Shown: positions 9,133 through 16,162 of the stretch, in pieces
How the letters are laid out: each line of letters opens with the position of its first letter
Position numbering within the stretch: position 1 is the stretch's first letter
Origin: Sphingomonas bisphenolicum
GTDB lineage: Bacteria > Pseudomonadota > Alphaproteobacteria > Sphingomonadales > Sphingomonadaceae
Length of the DNA stretch: 64,000 nucleotides
NCBI RefSeq assembly: GCF_024349785.1
Contig: NZ_AP018818.1
Coordinates: 248,001-312,000, forward strand
Direction of reading: 5' to 3'
Program-made: the position numbers and the translations under genes
Notes under the pieces: model-generated
What the model saw: only the letters and a program-made list of their open reading frames with translations
What the model was told of the DNA's origin: nothing
Database searches by the model: none

Positions 9133-9162
9133 TTGCACATTGCGGCGCGACGATGCTATTAC
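9133..9162 (+). promoter_or_regulatory. Probable sigma70-type promoter for regulator 2
   Basis: TTGCAC (9133-9138) and TATTAC (9157-9162) are separated by 18 bp, about 67 bp before the ATG at 9230. The ribosome site AGGAG follows at 9217-9221. Confidence 0.45.
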
Positions 9163-9229
9163 GGGTGCAGTTTTTCCGAATAGGACATGAAAGTCCATTC
9201 GTGCAGGGTGAGACACAGGAGCGATTTGA

Positions 9230-9892
9230 ATGGCAGGCGGTCGACGGACCCTGGGCGCGGTGATTACGGATCTGCGTACCCGCAATGGCTGGACTTTGAA
9301 GGAAATGAGCCAGCGGTCCGGTATCCCCGTATCCACCCTGTCCAAGGTGGAGCATGACCGGCTGTCGCTGACCTATGACAAGCTGCTGCAATTGAGCGAG
9401 CGGCTGAACATCAGCATCGCCGATTTGTTCGTGGAGGCGGACGCGACCCTGCCGGCCGCCATCATGGGTCGCCGAAGCGTCGGGACGCTCGACAATGCGG
9501 TGCGCGTCGATACGTCCAACTACGAATATTATTATCTCTGCACCGAATTGCGGCAGAAGCGGATGGTGCCGGTCGTCACGCGCATCCACGCCCAGACGAT
9601 CGAAGAGTTCGGCCAACTTGTCCGTCATTCGGGTGAGGAATTCATTTATGTGGTGGAGGGCGCGATCATCGTCCACACGGAATTTTACGACCCGATCGAG
9701 CTAAAAGCCGGCGAATCCATCTATATCGATTCCGGCATGGGTCATGCCTATGTGTGTGCGCCGGGCTATAAGGAGACACTGACCATCGGCGTGATGTCGA
9801 GCGCGGAAGAAGATCTGTCGAACCTGATGCATGACGCGCATCATCATGTGACCAAGGGTGAGGTCAAGAAGCGCGCGCCACGCAAAGGCTGA
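9230..9892 (+). CDS. XRE-family HTH plus cupin transcriptional regulator (regulator 2)
   Basis: 220 residues. The N-terminal XRE domain lies at about 8-65 (AVITDLRTRNGWTLKEMSQRSGIPVSTLSKVE) and the cupin at about 130-195 (HSGEEFIYVVEGAIIVHTE...AGESIYIDSGMGHAYV), followed by a basic tail (HHHVTKGEVKKRAPRKG). AGGAG lies 8 nt before the ATG. It is the only plus-strand gene in the first 24 kb of the island, faces regulator 1 across a shared control region, and ends 9 bp before the convergent S12 hydrolase gene. Role inferred: ligand-responsive control of the neighbouring peptide/D-amino-acid operons. The two regulators differ enough in the ligand half that they may sense different compounds. Confidence 0.88.
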   Translation: MAGGRRTLGAVITDLRTRNGWTLKEMSQRSGIPVSTLSKVEHDRLSLTYDKLLQLSERLNISIADLFVEADATLPAAIMGRRSVGTLDNAVRVDTSNYEYYYLCTELRQKRMVPVVTRIHAQTIEEFGQLVRHSGEEFIYVVEGAIIVHTEFYDPIELKAGESIYIDSGMGHAYVCAPGYKETLTIGVMSSAEEDLSNLMHDAHHHVTKGEVKKRAPRKG

Positions 9893-9901
9893 TGCCGACG
9901 G

Positions 9902-11461
9902 TCACGGCTGGACAGGCGTAAAGAGCAAATCCTGATAGTCATAGCTGAAGTCGGCAATGGGCGAGGCCGGTTTCATCGTCACCCGCTCCACCTTGCCATC
10001 CGCATCCAGCCCGAAGCTGACATAGGCCGGCTCAATCGTCTTGTCGTCGAAGCGGGTCAGGAAGCTGTCATACTGGAAATGGGTGAGTCGCCCGCCCATA
10101 CGCGGTGTGGAGCGGAAGTCGATGGTCAGCCCTTGTTTGTCCTGCCCGACGATGATGTCGCCATACCAAGCGTCGCGATAGGTGCCTGCATAGCGGGCGA
10201 GCGGCAATGAGGGGCCGGATTGAGCCGGTGCGGCACCCTTGGCCTTGAACGCGGCGAGGCCGTCGGCGACTTTCCTGGCCTTGAAGGCACGGAATTTCGC
10301 AGGCCAGTCCTGCGATGGATAGCCGAGATAATGGTCGAGCAGTTCATACACCAGCCCCTGGACGAGTTCGCCATCCTCGCTGTTGATCTCGACCGCAAAT
10401 CCGACATCCTGTTCAGGCATCAGCACGACCATGGTCTGGAAACCGAAGACCGCGCCGCCATGCTGGAGAATCTTCGCACCGCGATAATCCTGCACCATCC
10501 AGCCCAGCGCATAGCTGTAGAATTTAGGCTGGGTCAGCGCCAGTTCGGGCGGCTTGGGCGCGATCGGCATCAACGTGGTCGGCCGCCACATCTCCTGCTC
10601 CTGGGCAGGGCTGTAAAGCTGGCCACCATCCGGCAGCTTGCCCTGGGCCAGTTGCAGCGCCAGCCATTTCCCCATGTCCACCGGACTGACCGCCAGCCCG
10701 CCCGCCGGCGCGGCGTTGCGGGCGAGGCCGTCGCGCTCGTCCAGCACTCCCTGATCGCCCGCGCCGCGCAGCCCGCTGTTCATGCGTGCATGGGGCTGGG
10801 CGCGATCGGGACTGGCGAAACGATCGGGATCGTCGCTGACCGAATCCGTCATGGCCGCAGCCTTGAAGACATGGTCCTTGACATAGGCTTCCCATGTCTT
10901 GCCCGTAACCGTCTCGATCAGCCGGCCTGCGACCATATAGAGGATGTTGTCATAGGCATAACCGCTGCGGAAACTGGTAGCCGGCTTGATATAGCGCAGT
11001 CGTCGCACGGCCTCTGCGCGCGACAGGTTGCTGCGCGGCACGAACAGCAGGTCGCCCGCACCCAGTCCCAGGCCGGAGCGGTGGACCAGCAGGTCGCGGA
11101 TCGTCATTTCGCGCGTGACCCAGCTATCCCACATCTGAAAGCCGGGCAGATGGTCGATCACCTTGTCGTCCCAGCCGATCCGGCCCTGATCCACCAGGGT
11201 CGCCAGAGCCGCCGCCGTCACAGCCTTGCCAGTCGATCCGGTCGCAAAGAGCGTGTGCGGCGTCACCGCATCGGACGATCCCAGCCGTTTGACGCCATAG
11301 CCCTTGGCCAGGACCGTCTTTCCCTTCTCCACGATGGCGATGCCCAGGCCGGGAACGCCGGTCGCCTGGCGCAGCGCCTCGACGCGGGCGTCGAAATCGG
11401 CCGGCGGAGCGGCATGGACTGACGTGGATGCAAGGGCGAAGGCGATCAACAGGCGCTTCAT
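9902..11461 (-). CDS. Exported serine beta-lactamase-family hydrolase (S12), operon B
   Basis: 519 residues with a signal peptide (MKRLLIAFALASTSVHA). The penicillin-binding-fold motifs are all present: SxxK at S76-T-G-K79, YxN at Y170-D-N172, and HGG at 334-336. A C-terminal beta-rich domain (about 410-519, with YRDAWYGDIIVGQDKQGLTIDF) resembles the DUF3471-type tail seen in D-aminopeptidase-like proteins. Unlike the copies at 6070 and 16163 it has no C-terminal membrane helices. Its ATG overlaps the stop of the transporter (ATGA at 11458-11461). Operon order is DUF1611 copy 2, YkvI-type transporter, this enzyme. It probably releases D-amino acids or cleaves N-acyl or ester groups in the periplasm; substrate not deducible. 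Confidence 0.87.
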   Translation of the reverse strand: MKRLLIAFALASTSVHAAPPADFDARVEALRQATGVPGLGIAIVEKGKTVLAKGYGVKRLGSSDAVTPHTLFATGSTGKAVTAAALATLVDQGRIGWDDKVIDHLPGFQMWDSWVTREMTIRDLLVHRSGLGLGAGDLLFVPRSNLSRAEAVRRLRYIKPATSFRSGYAYDNILYMVAGRLIETVTGKTWEAYVKDHVFKAAAMTDSVSDDPDRFASPDRAQPHARMNSGLRGAGDQGVLDERDGLARNAAPAGGLAVSPVDMGKWLALQLAQGKLPDGGQLYSPAQEQEMWRPTTLMPIAPKPPELALTQPKFYSYALGWMVQDYRGAKILQHGGAVFGFQTMVVLMPEQDVGFAVEINSEDGELVQGLVYELLDHYLGYPSQDWPAKFRAFKARKVADGLAAFKAKGAAPAQSGPSLPLARYAGTYRDAWYGDIIVGQDKQGLTIDFRSTPRMGGRLTHFQYDSFLTRFDDKTIEPAYVSFGLDADGKVERVTMKPASPIADFSYDYQDLLFTPVQP

Positions 11462-12621
11462 GCGACTTCCTCTTGAGCAACGAACGGCGGGACGGCGTGC
11501 CGCCGGCGCGCCAGTCGGACAAGGCCGATGGTCAGTAGCGGCAGGACGTAGACGGTAAGGAAGATATAGGCGAGGGCGCGGTAGCCGGTAGCGATGAGCG
11601 CCACCAGGCCGACCCGGTCGGCCACCAACATGCAGCCGGTCAGGATGACGAGCGCGATGCCCAGCCGCGCCGGACTGCCCAGCACTGCGCCGCGCCGAAT
11701 ATGCCAGGCCTTGGCGATGCGTTCATTGACGGCATGGACCGCGCCGGTGCCGCTTTCCAGCAGTGCGGCGAAGATCATCAACTGGAAGAGCAGGTGGAAG
11801 GTCGGGCTGCCGAGCTGGCCCAGCAGGAAATCGGACGGCAGCACTTCCTGTGCGATACCGGGGTAGAAGGCGATCATGCAGATGAAGAAGGCGATCGCCG
11901 GCGCCATGGCGAGCGGCCCGGCGATCAGGCCGGCCACCACCGCGTCGCGATCTGAGCGCATGTGTCGGAGTACCGGCAGGATCACGACCGCGCCGATGAT
12001 ATTATAGCCGGCATAGGTGAGTCCACCCAGAGCCCAGCCATCTGCCGGGGCCGGCACCGCAAAGCCTGCTCCGATCCGGTCGCCGAAGCCGGACAGTGCC
12101 AGGATCAGGAGCAGCGCATAGACGCCGTAGAGCAGGAAGGAGACCCATTTGAACAACTGCTCTACCGAGGCGTTGCCGAAGGTCGCGAACAGGCCGATGC
12201 CCGCCATCAAGGCCAACGTGCCGACGATCGGCGCGGCGCCGAACGCCACCTCTGCAATCGCCCCGGCGGCCGCGCCGAAGACCGCCAGAATCAGGATGAT
12301 GAAGAGCAGATAGCCAATCTCGAAGATGAACCAGGCCCGGCCCAGCAGAGCCTCGAAAAAGCTCCGATAGTCGCGCGCGCCGACCATACGGGCGAAGAGG
12401 AAGGTCACGGCGGCGACGATGCTCCAGATCAGCATCGCCAGGATCATCCCGGCCAGCCCGCCCCAGGGGCCGCTTGGCAGGAAGAATTCCGCCAGTTCCC
12501 GCCCGGTCGCATAGCCGCCACCGATAATGACCGCCTTCAGCGCGAAGCCGGGCAGGAGGAAGCGCTGGAACCAGCTTGCGCCCCGTGCCCCCTGCGCCTG
12601 CGCTTCTCCCGCGCCGCTCAT
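11458..12621 (-). CDS. YkvI-type multi-spanning membrane transporter
   Basis: 387 residues from the ATG at 12621, whose first bases overlap the DUF1611 stop (ATGA, 12618-12621). An in-frame start 150 bp upstream would lie inside the DUF1611 gene and adds a non-hydrophobic arginine-rich tail, so I reject it. About ten hydrophobic segments are seen. The N-terminal PGFALKAVIIGGGYATGRELAEFF with its unwound glycine stretch is typical of YkvI-family members of the APC/LeuT-like superfamily. Substrates of this family are poorly known. Sandwiched between a D-glutamate-type N-acetyltransferase and a periplasmic S12 hydrolase, it is a good candidate for uptake of the amino acid or dipeptide released by that hydrolase (inference). 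Confidence 0.8.
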   Translation of the reverse strand: MSGAGEAQAQGARGASWFQRFLLPGFALKAVIIGGGYATGRELAEFFLPSGPWGGLAGMILAMLIWSIVAAVTFLFARMVGARDYRSFFEALLGRAWFIFEIGYLLFIILILAVFGAAAGAIAEVAFGAAPIVGTLALMAGIGLFATFGNASVEQLFKWVSFLLYGVYALLLILALSGFGDRIGAGFAVPAPADGWALGGLTYAGYNIIGAVVILPVLRHMRSDRDAVVAGLIAGPLAMAPAIAFFICMIAFYPGIAQEVLPSDFLLGQLGSPTFHLLFQLMIFAALLESGTGAVHAVNERIAKAWHIRRGAVLGSPARLGIALVILTGCMLVADRVGLVALIATGYRALAYIFLTVYVLPLLTIGLVRLARRRHAVPPFVAQEEVA

Positions 12622-13634
12622 GCGAGGCAGGCATCCAGCAGCCGCTCGAAGGCCGCACCGCGCCGGATCGGGTCTGCGACCGGATAGCCAAGCTCGGTCG
12701 ATAGCCGATCGATTTCGGCTGCAGCGCCGACGGCATCGAGCGACGAGGTATTGAGGCTGATCCCCGCGCAACGGATCGCCGGATTGGTAAGTCGGCCCAT
12801 GACGACGGTCTGCTCGATCACTTGAGGAATGGAGGGCAGGCTATATCCGCTGACACCCAATATTCCGGTGCGGCCGACCTCATGACAGACAATGAAGACG
12901 TCCGGCTGGCTACCATGCAGCAAGCCCAGAGATACGGTGGCATAGGCGGGGTGGAACAAAGACCCCTGACCTTCGATCACGTCCCAATGTTCCTGTGGTG
13001 CATCGGGACTCAGTATCTCGGCTGCGCCGGCAAGGAAATCCGAAACCACCGAATCCATCGGCATGCCCGATCCCGCAATCATGATGCCGGTCTGGCCGCT
13101 GGCGCGAAAATCGGCATTGACGCCGCGCGCCTTGAAGCCATCGGCGATGGCAAGGGCCGTATATTTCTTGCCCAGCGCGCAGTCGGTGCCGACCGTCAGC
13201 AGCCGCTTGCCGCTACGCTTGCGCCCGGTCGCGATCGGAATACCGGACGGAGGCGTGCGCACGTCGATCAATTGCCGTCCAGCCTTTGCGGCCGCATCGG
13301 CAAGGCGCGGGAAGCTGGCGAGTTTGGCGTGCATACCGCTGACCAGATCGAAACCGGCGTCCAGCGCTTCGACCAGTGCGTCCATCCATTGATCGGGGAT
13401 GACCCCACCCACATTGGCCACGCCGATCACCAGCGCGCGAGCGCCCTTGCTCCTCGCTTCGGCCGGCGTCAGCGGCGGCAGGCCGGCAGTCACGGTGCAG
13501 CCTGGCAGACCATATTCCCCTAAGCACAGATTGGGCGCCCAGTCCGCCAGACCCAGCGCGGTCTTCGCGAAACCACATTCAGTCGCATCGCCTAAGAACA
13601 GCAGATAGGGGCGGGGCAGAACCAGCGTTCCCAT
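12618..13634 (-). CDS. DUF1611 protein, DgcN-like (putative D-amino-acid N-acetyltransferase), copy 2
   Basis: 338 residues from the ATG at 13634 (MGTLVLPRPYLLFLGDATECGFAKTALGL). An ATG 27 bp upstream is also in frame but has poorer ribosome-site spacing. Same architecture as copy 1: N-terminal Rossmann-like part, then KRSGKRLLTVGTDCALGKKYTALA, ASGQTGIMIAGSG and DVIEGQGSLFHP, ending DPIRRGAAFERLLDACLA. It heads operon B with the transporter and an S12 hydrolase. The 86-bp gap upstream carries a dyad (13685-13704). Two DgcN-like paralogues but only one DgcA-like racemase in the locus suggests that one copy handles another D-amino acid or is an inducible duplicate (inference). Confidence 0.8.
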   Translation of the reverse strand: MGTLVLPRPYLLFLGDATECGFAKTALGLADWAPNLCLGEYGLPGCTVTAGLPPLTPAEARSKGARALVIGVANVGGVIPDQWMDALVEALDAGFDLVSGMHAKLASFPRLADAAAKAGRQLIDVRTPPSGIPIATGRKRSGKRLLTVGTDCALGKKYTALAIADGFKARGVNADFRASGQTGIMIAGSGMPMDSVVSDFLAGAAEILSPDAPQEHWDVIEGQGSLFHPAYATVSLGLLHGSQPDVFIVCHEVGRTGILGVSGYSLPSIPQVIEQTVVMGRLTNPAIRCAGISLNTSSLDAVGAAAEIDRLSTELGYPVADPIRRGAAFERLLDACLA

Positions 13635-13684
13635 ATCAAACCCGCCTTGCCGCATCGTCATATCAAATATCCAATTTTTGCTAT

Positions 13685-13704
13685 TCAGGACATTATGATC
13701 CTGA
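13685..13704. promoter_or_regulatory. Dyad TCAGGA-N8-TCCTGA, candidate operator for operon B
   Basis: Perfect 6-bp arms (13685-13690, 13699-13704) around CATTATGA, about 50 bp upstream of the DUF1611 copy-2 start. The core AGGA-N8-TCCT recurs at 22585-22600 before the TBDT, and CATTATG also occurs in the 8073 dyad. Confidence 0.5.
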
Positions 13705-13720
13705 TTGGAGAATAATCAAC

Positions 13721-14996
13721 TTATTTATCGGTCCAGTTGCGGTCGATGCGACGAATGGCCGGATCGAGCAGCCGGAGCAGAATGGCGGCCAGGCAAGCGA
13801 GGGCGGCCAGCAGGACGAAATAGCTGCCATGGGCCATATGGCTCCACAGCGTGCCGACCAGCCCGGCGCTCAGGCTGCCGGCAAAGATGGTGAGATACCA
13901 GGCCGCTACCGTGGTCGCGCCGAGGCGCGGCGGTGCGAGGCGCGCGAACAGACCCAGACCCGATGGCAGGATGAACAGTTCGCCTACGGTGAAGATGAGG
14001 AAGAAGAGCGCCAGCCACAACCAGGCCGCCTGTCTTTCCCCTGCCTGCCAGGCGACGAGCGCCAGCAGAACATAAGCGAGCCCGACCAGAAGAGCGCCCT
14101 GCGCCATGCGGCGCGCCATCTCGCCCCGCCGCCGCCTGCCGCCGCCACAGCGCCAGCAACGGCGGCGTCAGGAGCATGACCAGCAGGGGATTGAGCGACT
14201 GGAACCAGGTCATGGGGATGGCGACATCGCCAACGCTACGGTCCACCCCATTGCCGGCCCAAAGCGCCACGGTATTGCCCACCTGCTCATAAGCGCCACG
14301 AAAGATGGTGACGCACAGGCCCACCGCCGCCAGCACCAACCAGAGTTGACGATTATTCCCGGCTGATACGGTCATGCCATCCTGCACCACAATCGGCGCA
14401 ACCTGCTCGGACGGCAGGCGCTTCTGCCCCAGCAGATAGATGGCAAGACCCGCGAACATGCCGATCCCGGCCGCGCCGAAGCCATAATGCCAGCCGTAAA
14501 TTTCACCCAGCGTCCCGCAGATCAGAGGCGCCAGGAAACCGCCGATATTGATGCCGACATAATAGACATTATAGGCCCAGCCTCGCCGCGGATCGCCCGG
14601 CGCATAAAGATCGTTGATCTGGCTCGGCAGGCTGGGCAGGAACAGTCCGTTGCCCAGCGCGATGGTGGCAAGCGCGAGGTAGAAGAGCGGTTCGAACGCC
14701 ATCATGAAATGACCCGCTGCCATGACGGATGCGCCGATCGTGACCGCGCGACGCCTGCCCAGCCAGCGATCCGCAACCACCCCGCCGACGATCGGCGTGA
14801 AATAGGCGCAGGCGGTATAAGCGCCATAGACAAAGGACGCCTGCCCCTGCCCCAGCATCAGTTGCCGGGTCATATAATAGACCAGCAACGCCCGCATGCC
14901 GAAATAGGAAAACTGTTCCCACATGTTCGTCAGGAACAGGATGGTGAGCCCTGGCGGCTGGCCGAACCAGCTGCGCTCCGCCTGCGCACCCGTCAC
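13721..14996 (-). pseudogene. POT/PTR2-family proton-coupled oligopeptide transporter, frameshifted
   Basis: The first frame starts at a GTG (14996) and carries SWFGQPPGLTILFLTNMWEQFSYFGMRALLVYYM, the GGVVADRWLGRRRAVTIG loop and the PTR2-type NVYYVGINIGGFLAPL motif. It stays in register to PPLLALWRRQ. The second frame resumes at MARRMAQGALLVGLAYVLLALVAW and runs through the last helices to IRRIDRNWTDK. The shift lies at about 14118-14150, a GC-rich run of CGG repeats. Combined length is about 420 residues, close to a complete transporter. This could be a true inactivating frameshift, a sequencing error, or less likely a programmed slip. Its place behind the epimerase gene and its family indicate inner-membrane di/tripeptide uptake. 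Confidence 0.78.
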
Positions 14997-15018
14997 TGGT
15001 CGAAAATCCCGGCGAAGG

Positions 15019-16032
15019 TCATACCGCGTCCGGGCTTTCCCTGCCCCACATGCGTTCGTCGCACCAGGCCATGCCCTCGTCATAGCTTATGGCGGGATCG
15101 CGGTCGGCGCTCAGAAAGATCGGGCCGTCCAGATCGCAAATGTCGCACAATTGTCCCAGCAGGAAGCTGGGCGCCATGCTGAGCGTGGAGCCGCCCATAT
15201 TGCCCACCATCACGCCCAGCCCGGCGGCCTTCGCAGCCTTGGCGATCATCAACCCTTCGGTCAGGCCGCCGCATTTGTCGAGCTTGATATTGACCACGTC
15301 GAAGCGGCCGACCAGTCCCGGCACATCCTCCAGTGTCAGCGCGCTTTCGTCCGCCGCCAGCGGAATGGGCGAGCGATAGCCGTCCAGATCGGCCTCCCGC
15401 CCACGCGCCAGCGGCTGTTCGATCAGGGAGACGTTGGCCGTCACCATCGCGGCCACCAAGCTGTCCAGCTCGTTGATCGCGAACCCCTGATTGGCATCGA
15501 CCCCCAACCAGACATCGGGCCGCGCGGCGCGGATCGCGGCGACGCGGGCAATGTCCAAATCCAGCTCGCCGGTCAGCTTGATCTTGATGGCGCGCACCGG
15601 ACCGAAGGCAACCGCGGCCTGCGCCATCTTCGCCGGATCGTCCGCACCCAGGGTGAAGGTGGTGACGACGGGCTTCGGCGCGTCCAGTCCGGCCAGTGCC
15701 CAGATCGGCGTGCCGTCGCGTTTCGCTTCCAATTCCCATAGAGCAGCATCGACAGCATTGCGCGCGCCGCCGGCCGGAAGGATCGTGCGCAACTCCTGGC
15801 GGGTCGGCCCGGCCTCGATCGCCGTCCGCGCCCGCGCCAGTTCAGCCAGCATATGGGGCTGTCGATCGTCCAGATAATAGACGCCATCGCCTTCGCCGCG
15901 CCCGCTATGCCTGCCATCCGACAGGGTTGCGATCACGCAGTCCAGCCCTTCGAAAACATAACCCGAAATGCGAAAGGGTGCTTTGAAATCGAGCCGCTGG
16001 GCTTGCACGTCGAGTGTCAGAGCGGTGGTCAC
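15019..16032 (-). CDS. Enolase-superfamily epimerase, DgcA-like N-acetyl-D-glutamate racemase / dipeptide epimerase
   Basis: 337 residues. I choose the GTG at 16032, because AGGAG sits 8 nt upstream and the protein begins with the normal capping domain (TTALTLDVQAQRLDF); the longer frame upstream overlaps the S12 gene. Active-site pattern of the muconate-lactonising/AE-epimerase subgroup: KIK (K150, K152), metal ligands D179 (GVDANQ), E205 (IEQPL) and D228 (AADES), and the second acid/base K250 (NIKLDK). Two opposed lysines allow 1,1-proton transfer, that is epimerisation. Family members include L-Ala-D/L-Glu epimerases of murein recycling and DgcA, which racemises N-acetyl-D-glutamate. Two DgcN-like genes nearby favour the DgcA role. 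It follows the S12 gene by 131 bp and precedes the POT transporter. Confidence 0.83.
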   Translation of the reverse strand: MTTALTLDVQAQRLDFKAPFRISGYVFEGLDCVIATLSDGRHSGRGEGDGVYYLDDRQPHMLAELARARTAIEAGPTRQELRTILPAGGARNAVDAALWELEAKRDGTPIWALAGLDAPKPVVTTFTLGADDPAKMAQAAVAFGPVRAIKIKLTGELDLDIARVAAIRAARPDVWLGVDANQGFAINELDSLVAAMVTANVSLIEQPLARGREADLDGYRSPIPLAADESALTLEDVPGLVGRFDVVNIKLDKCGGLTEGLMIAKAAKAAGLGVMVGNMGGSTLSMAPSFLLGQLCDICDLDGPIFLSADRDPAISYDEGMAWCDERMWGRESPDAV

Positions 16033-16118
16033 AGTAAGAACTCCTGAAGCGTTCGGGCGCAAGTCGCCCGGCACCCGCGCATTGCTCGCGGGTGAAAAGA
16101 GGGATTGTCGGGAAGTTT

Positions 16119-16157
16119 GGCCGAGGCCGGGCGACGCGGCGTCGCCCGGCCTCGGCC
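16119..16157 (-). terminator. Long GC-rich hairpin after the S12 gene
   Basis: An 18-bp perfect stem (GGCCGAGGCCGGGCGACG at 16119-16136 against its complement at 16140-16157) closes a 3-base loop, 6 bp past the S12 stop at 16163. No T-run follows, so it may act as an mRNA-stabilising or attenuating hairpin between this gene and the epimerase gene rather than a classic terminator. Confidence 0.5.
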
Positions 16158-16162
16158 CGCCA

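Larger units (their letters stand above)
8857..9229. other. Divergent control region between the two XRE-cupin regulators
   Basis: 373 bp without a gene. It holds AAATTTTCCATCCTG (8916-8930), the perfect dyad GTCCTG-T-CAGGAC (8996-9008) followed by TTATTTTT, a sigma70-like promoter for the rightward regulator (9133-9162), and GGAC-N6-GTCC (9183-9196). An open frame on the minus strand here (9002-9676) runs antisense to the regulator and is not credible as a gene. Confidence 0.6.

Noticed and set aside
9002..9676. Minus-strand frame of 224 codons between and across the regulators
   Set aside because: Mostly antisense to the XRE-cupin regulator at 9230; no family resemblance.
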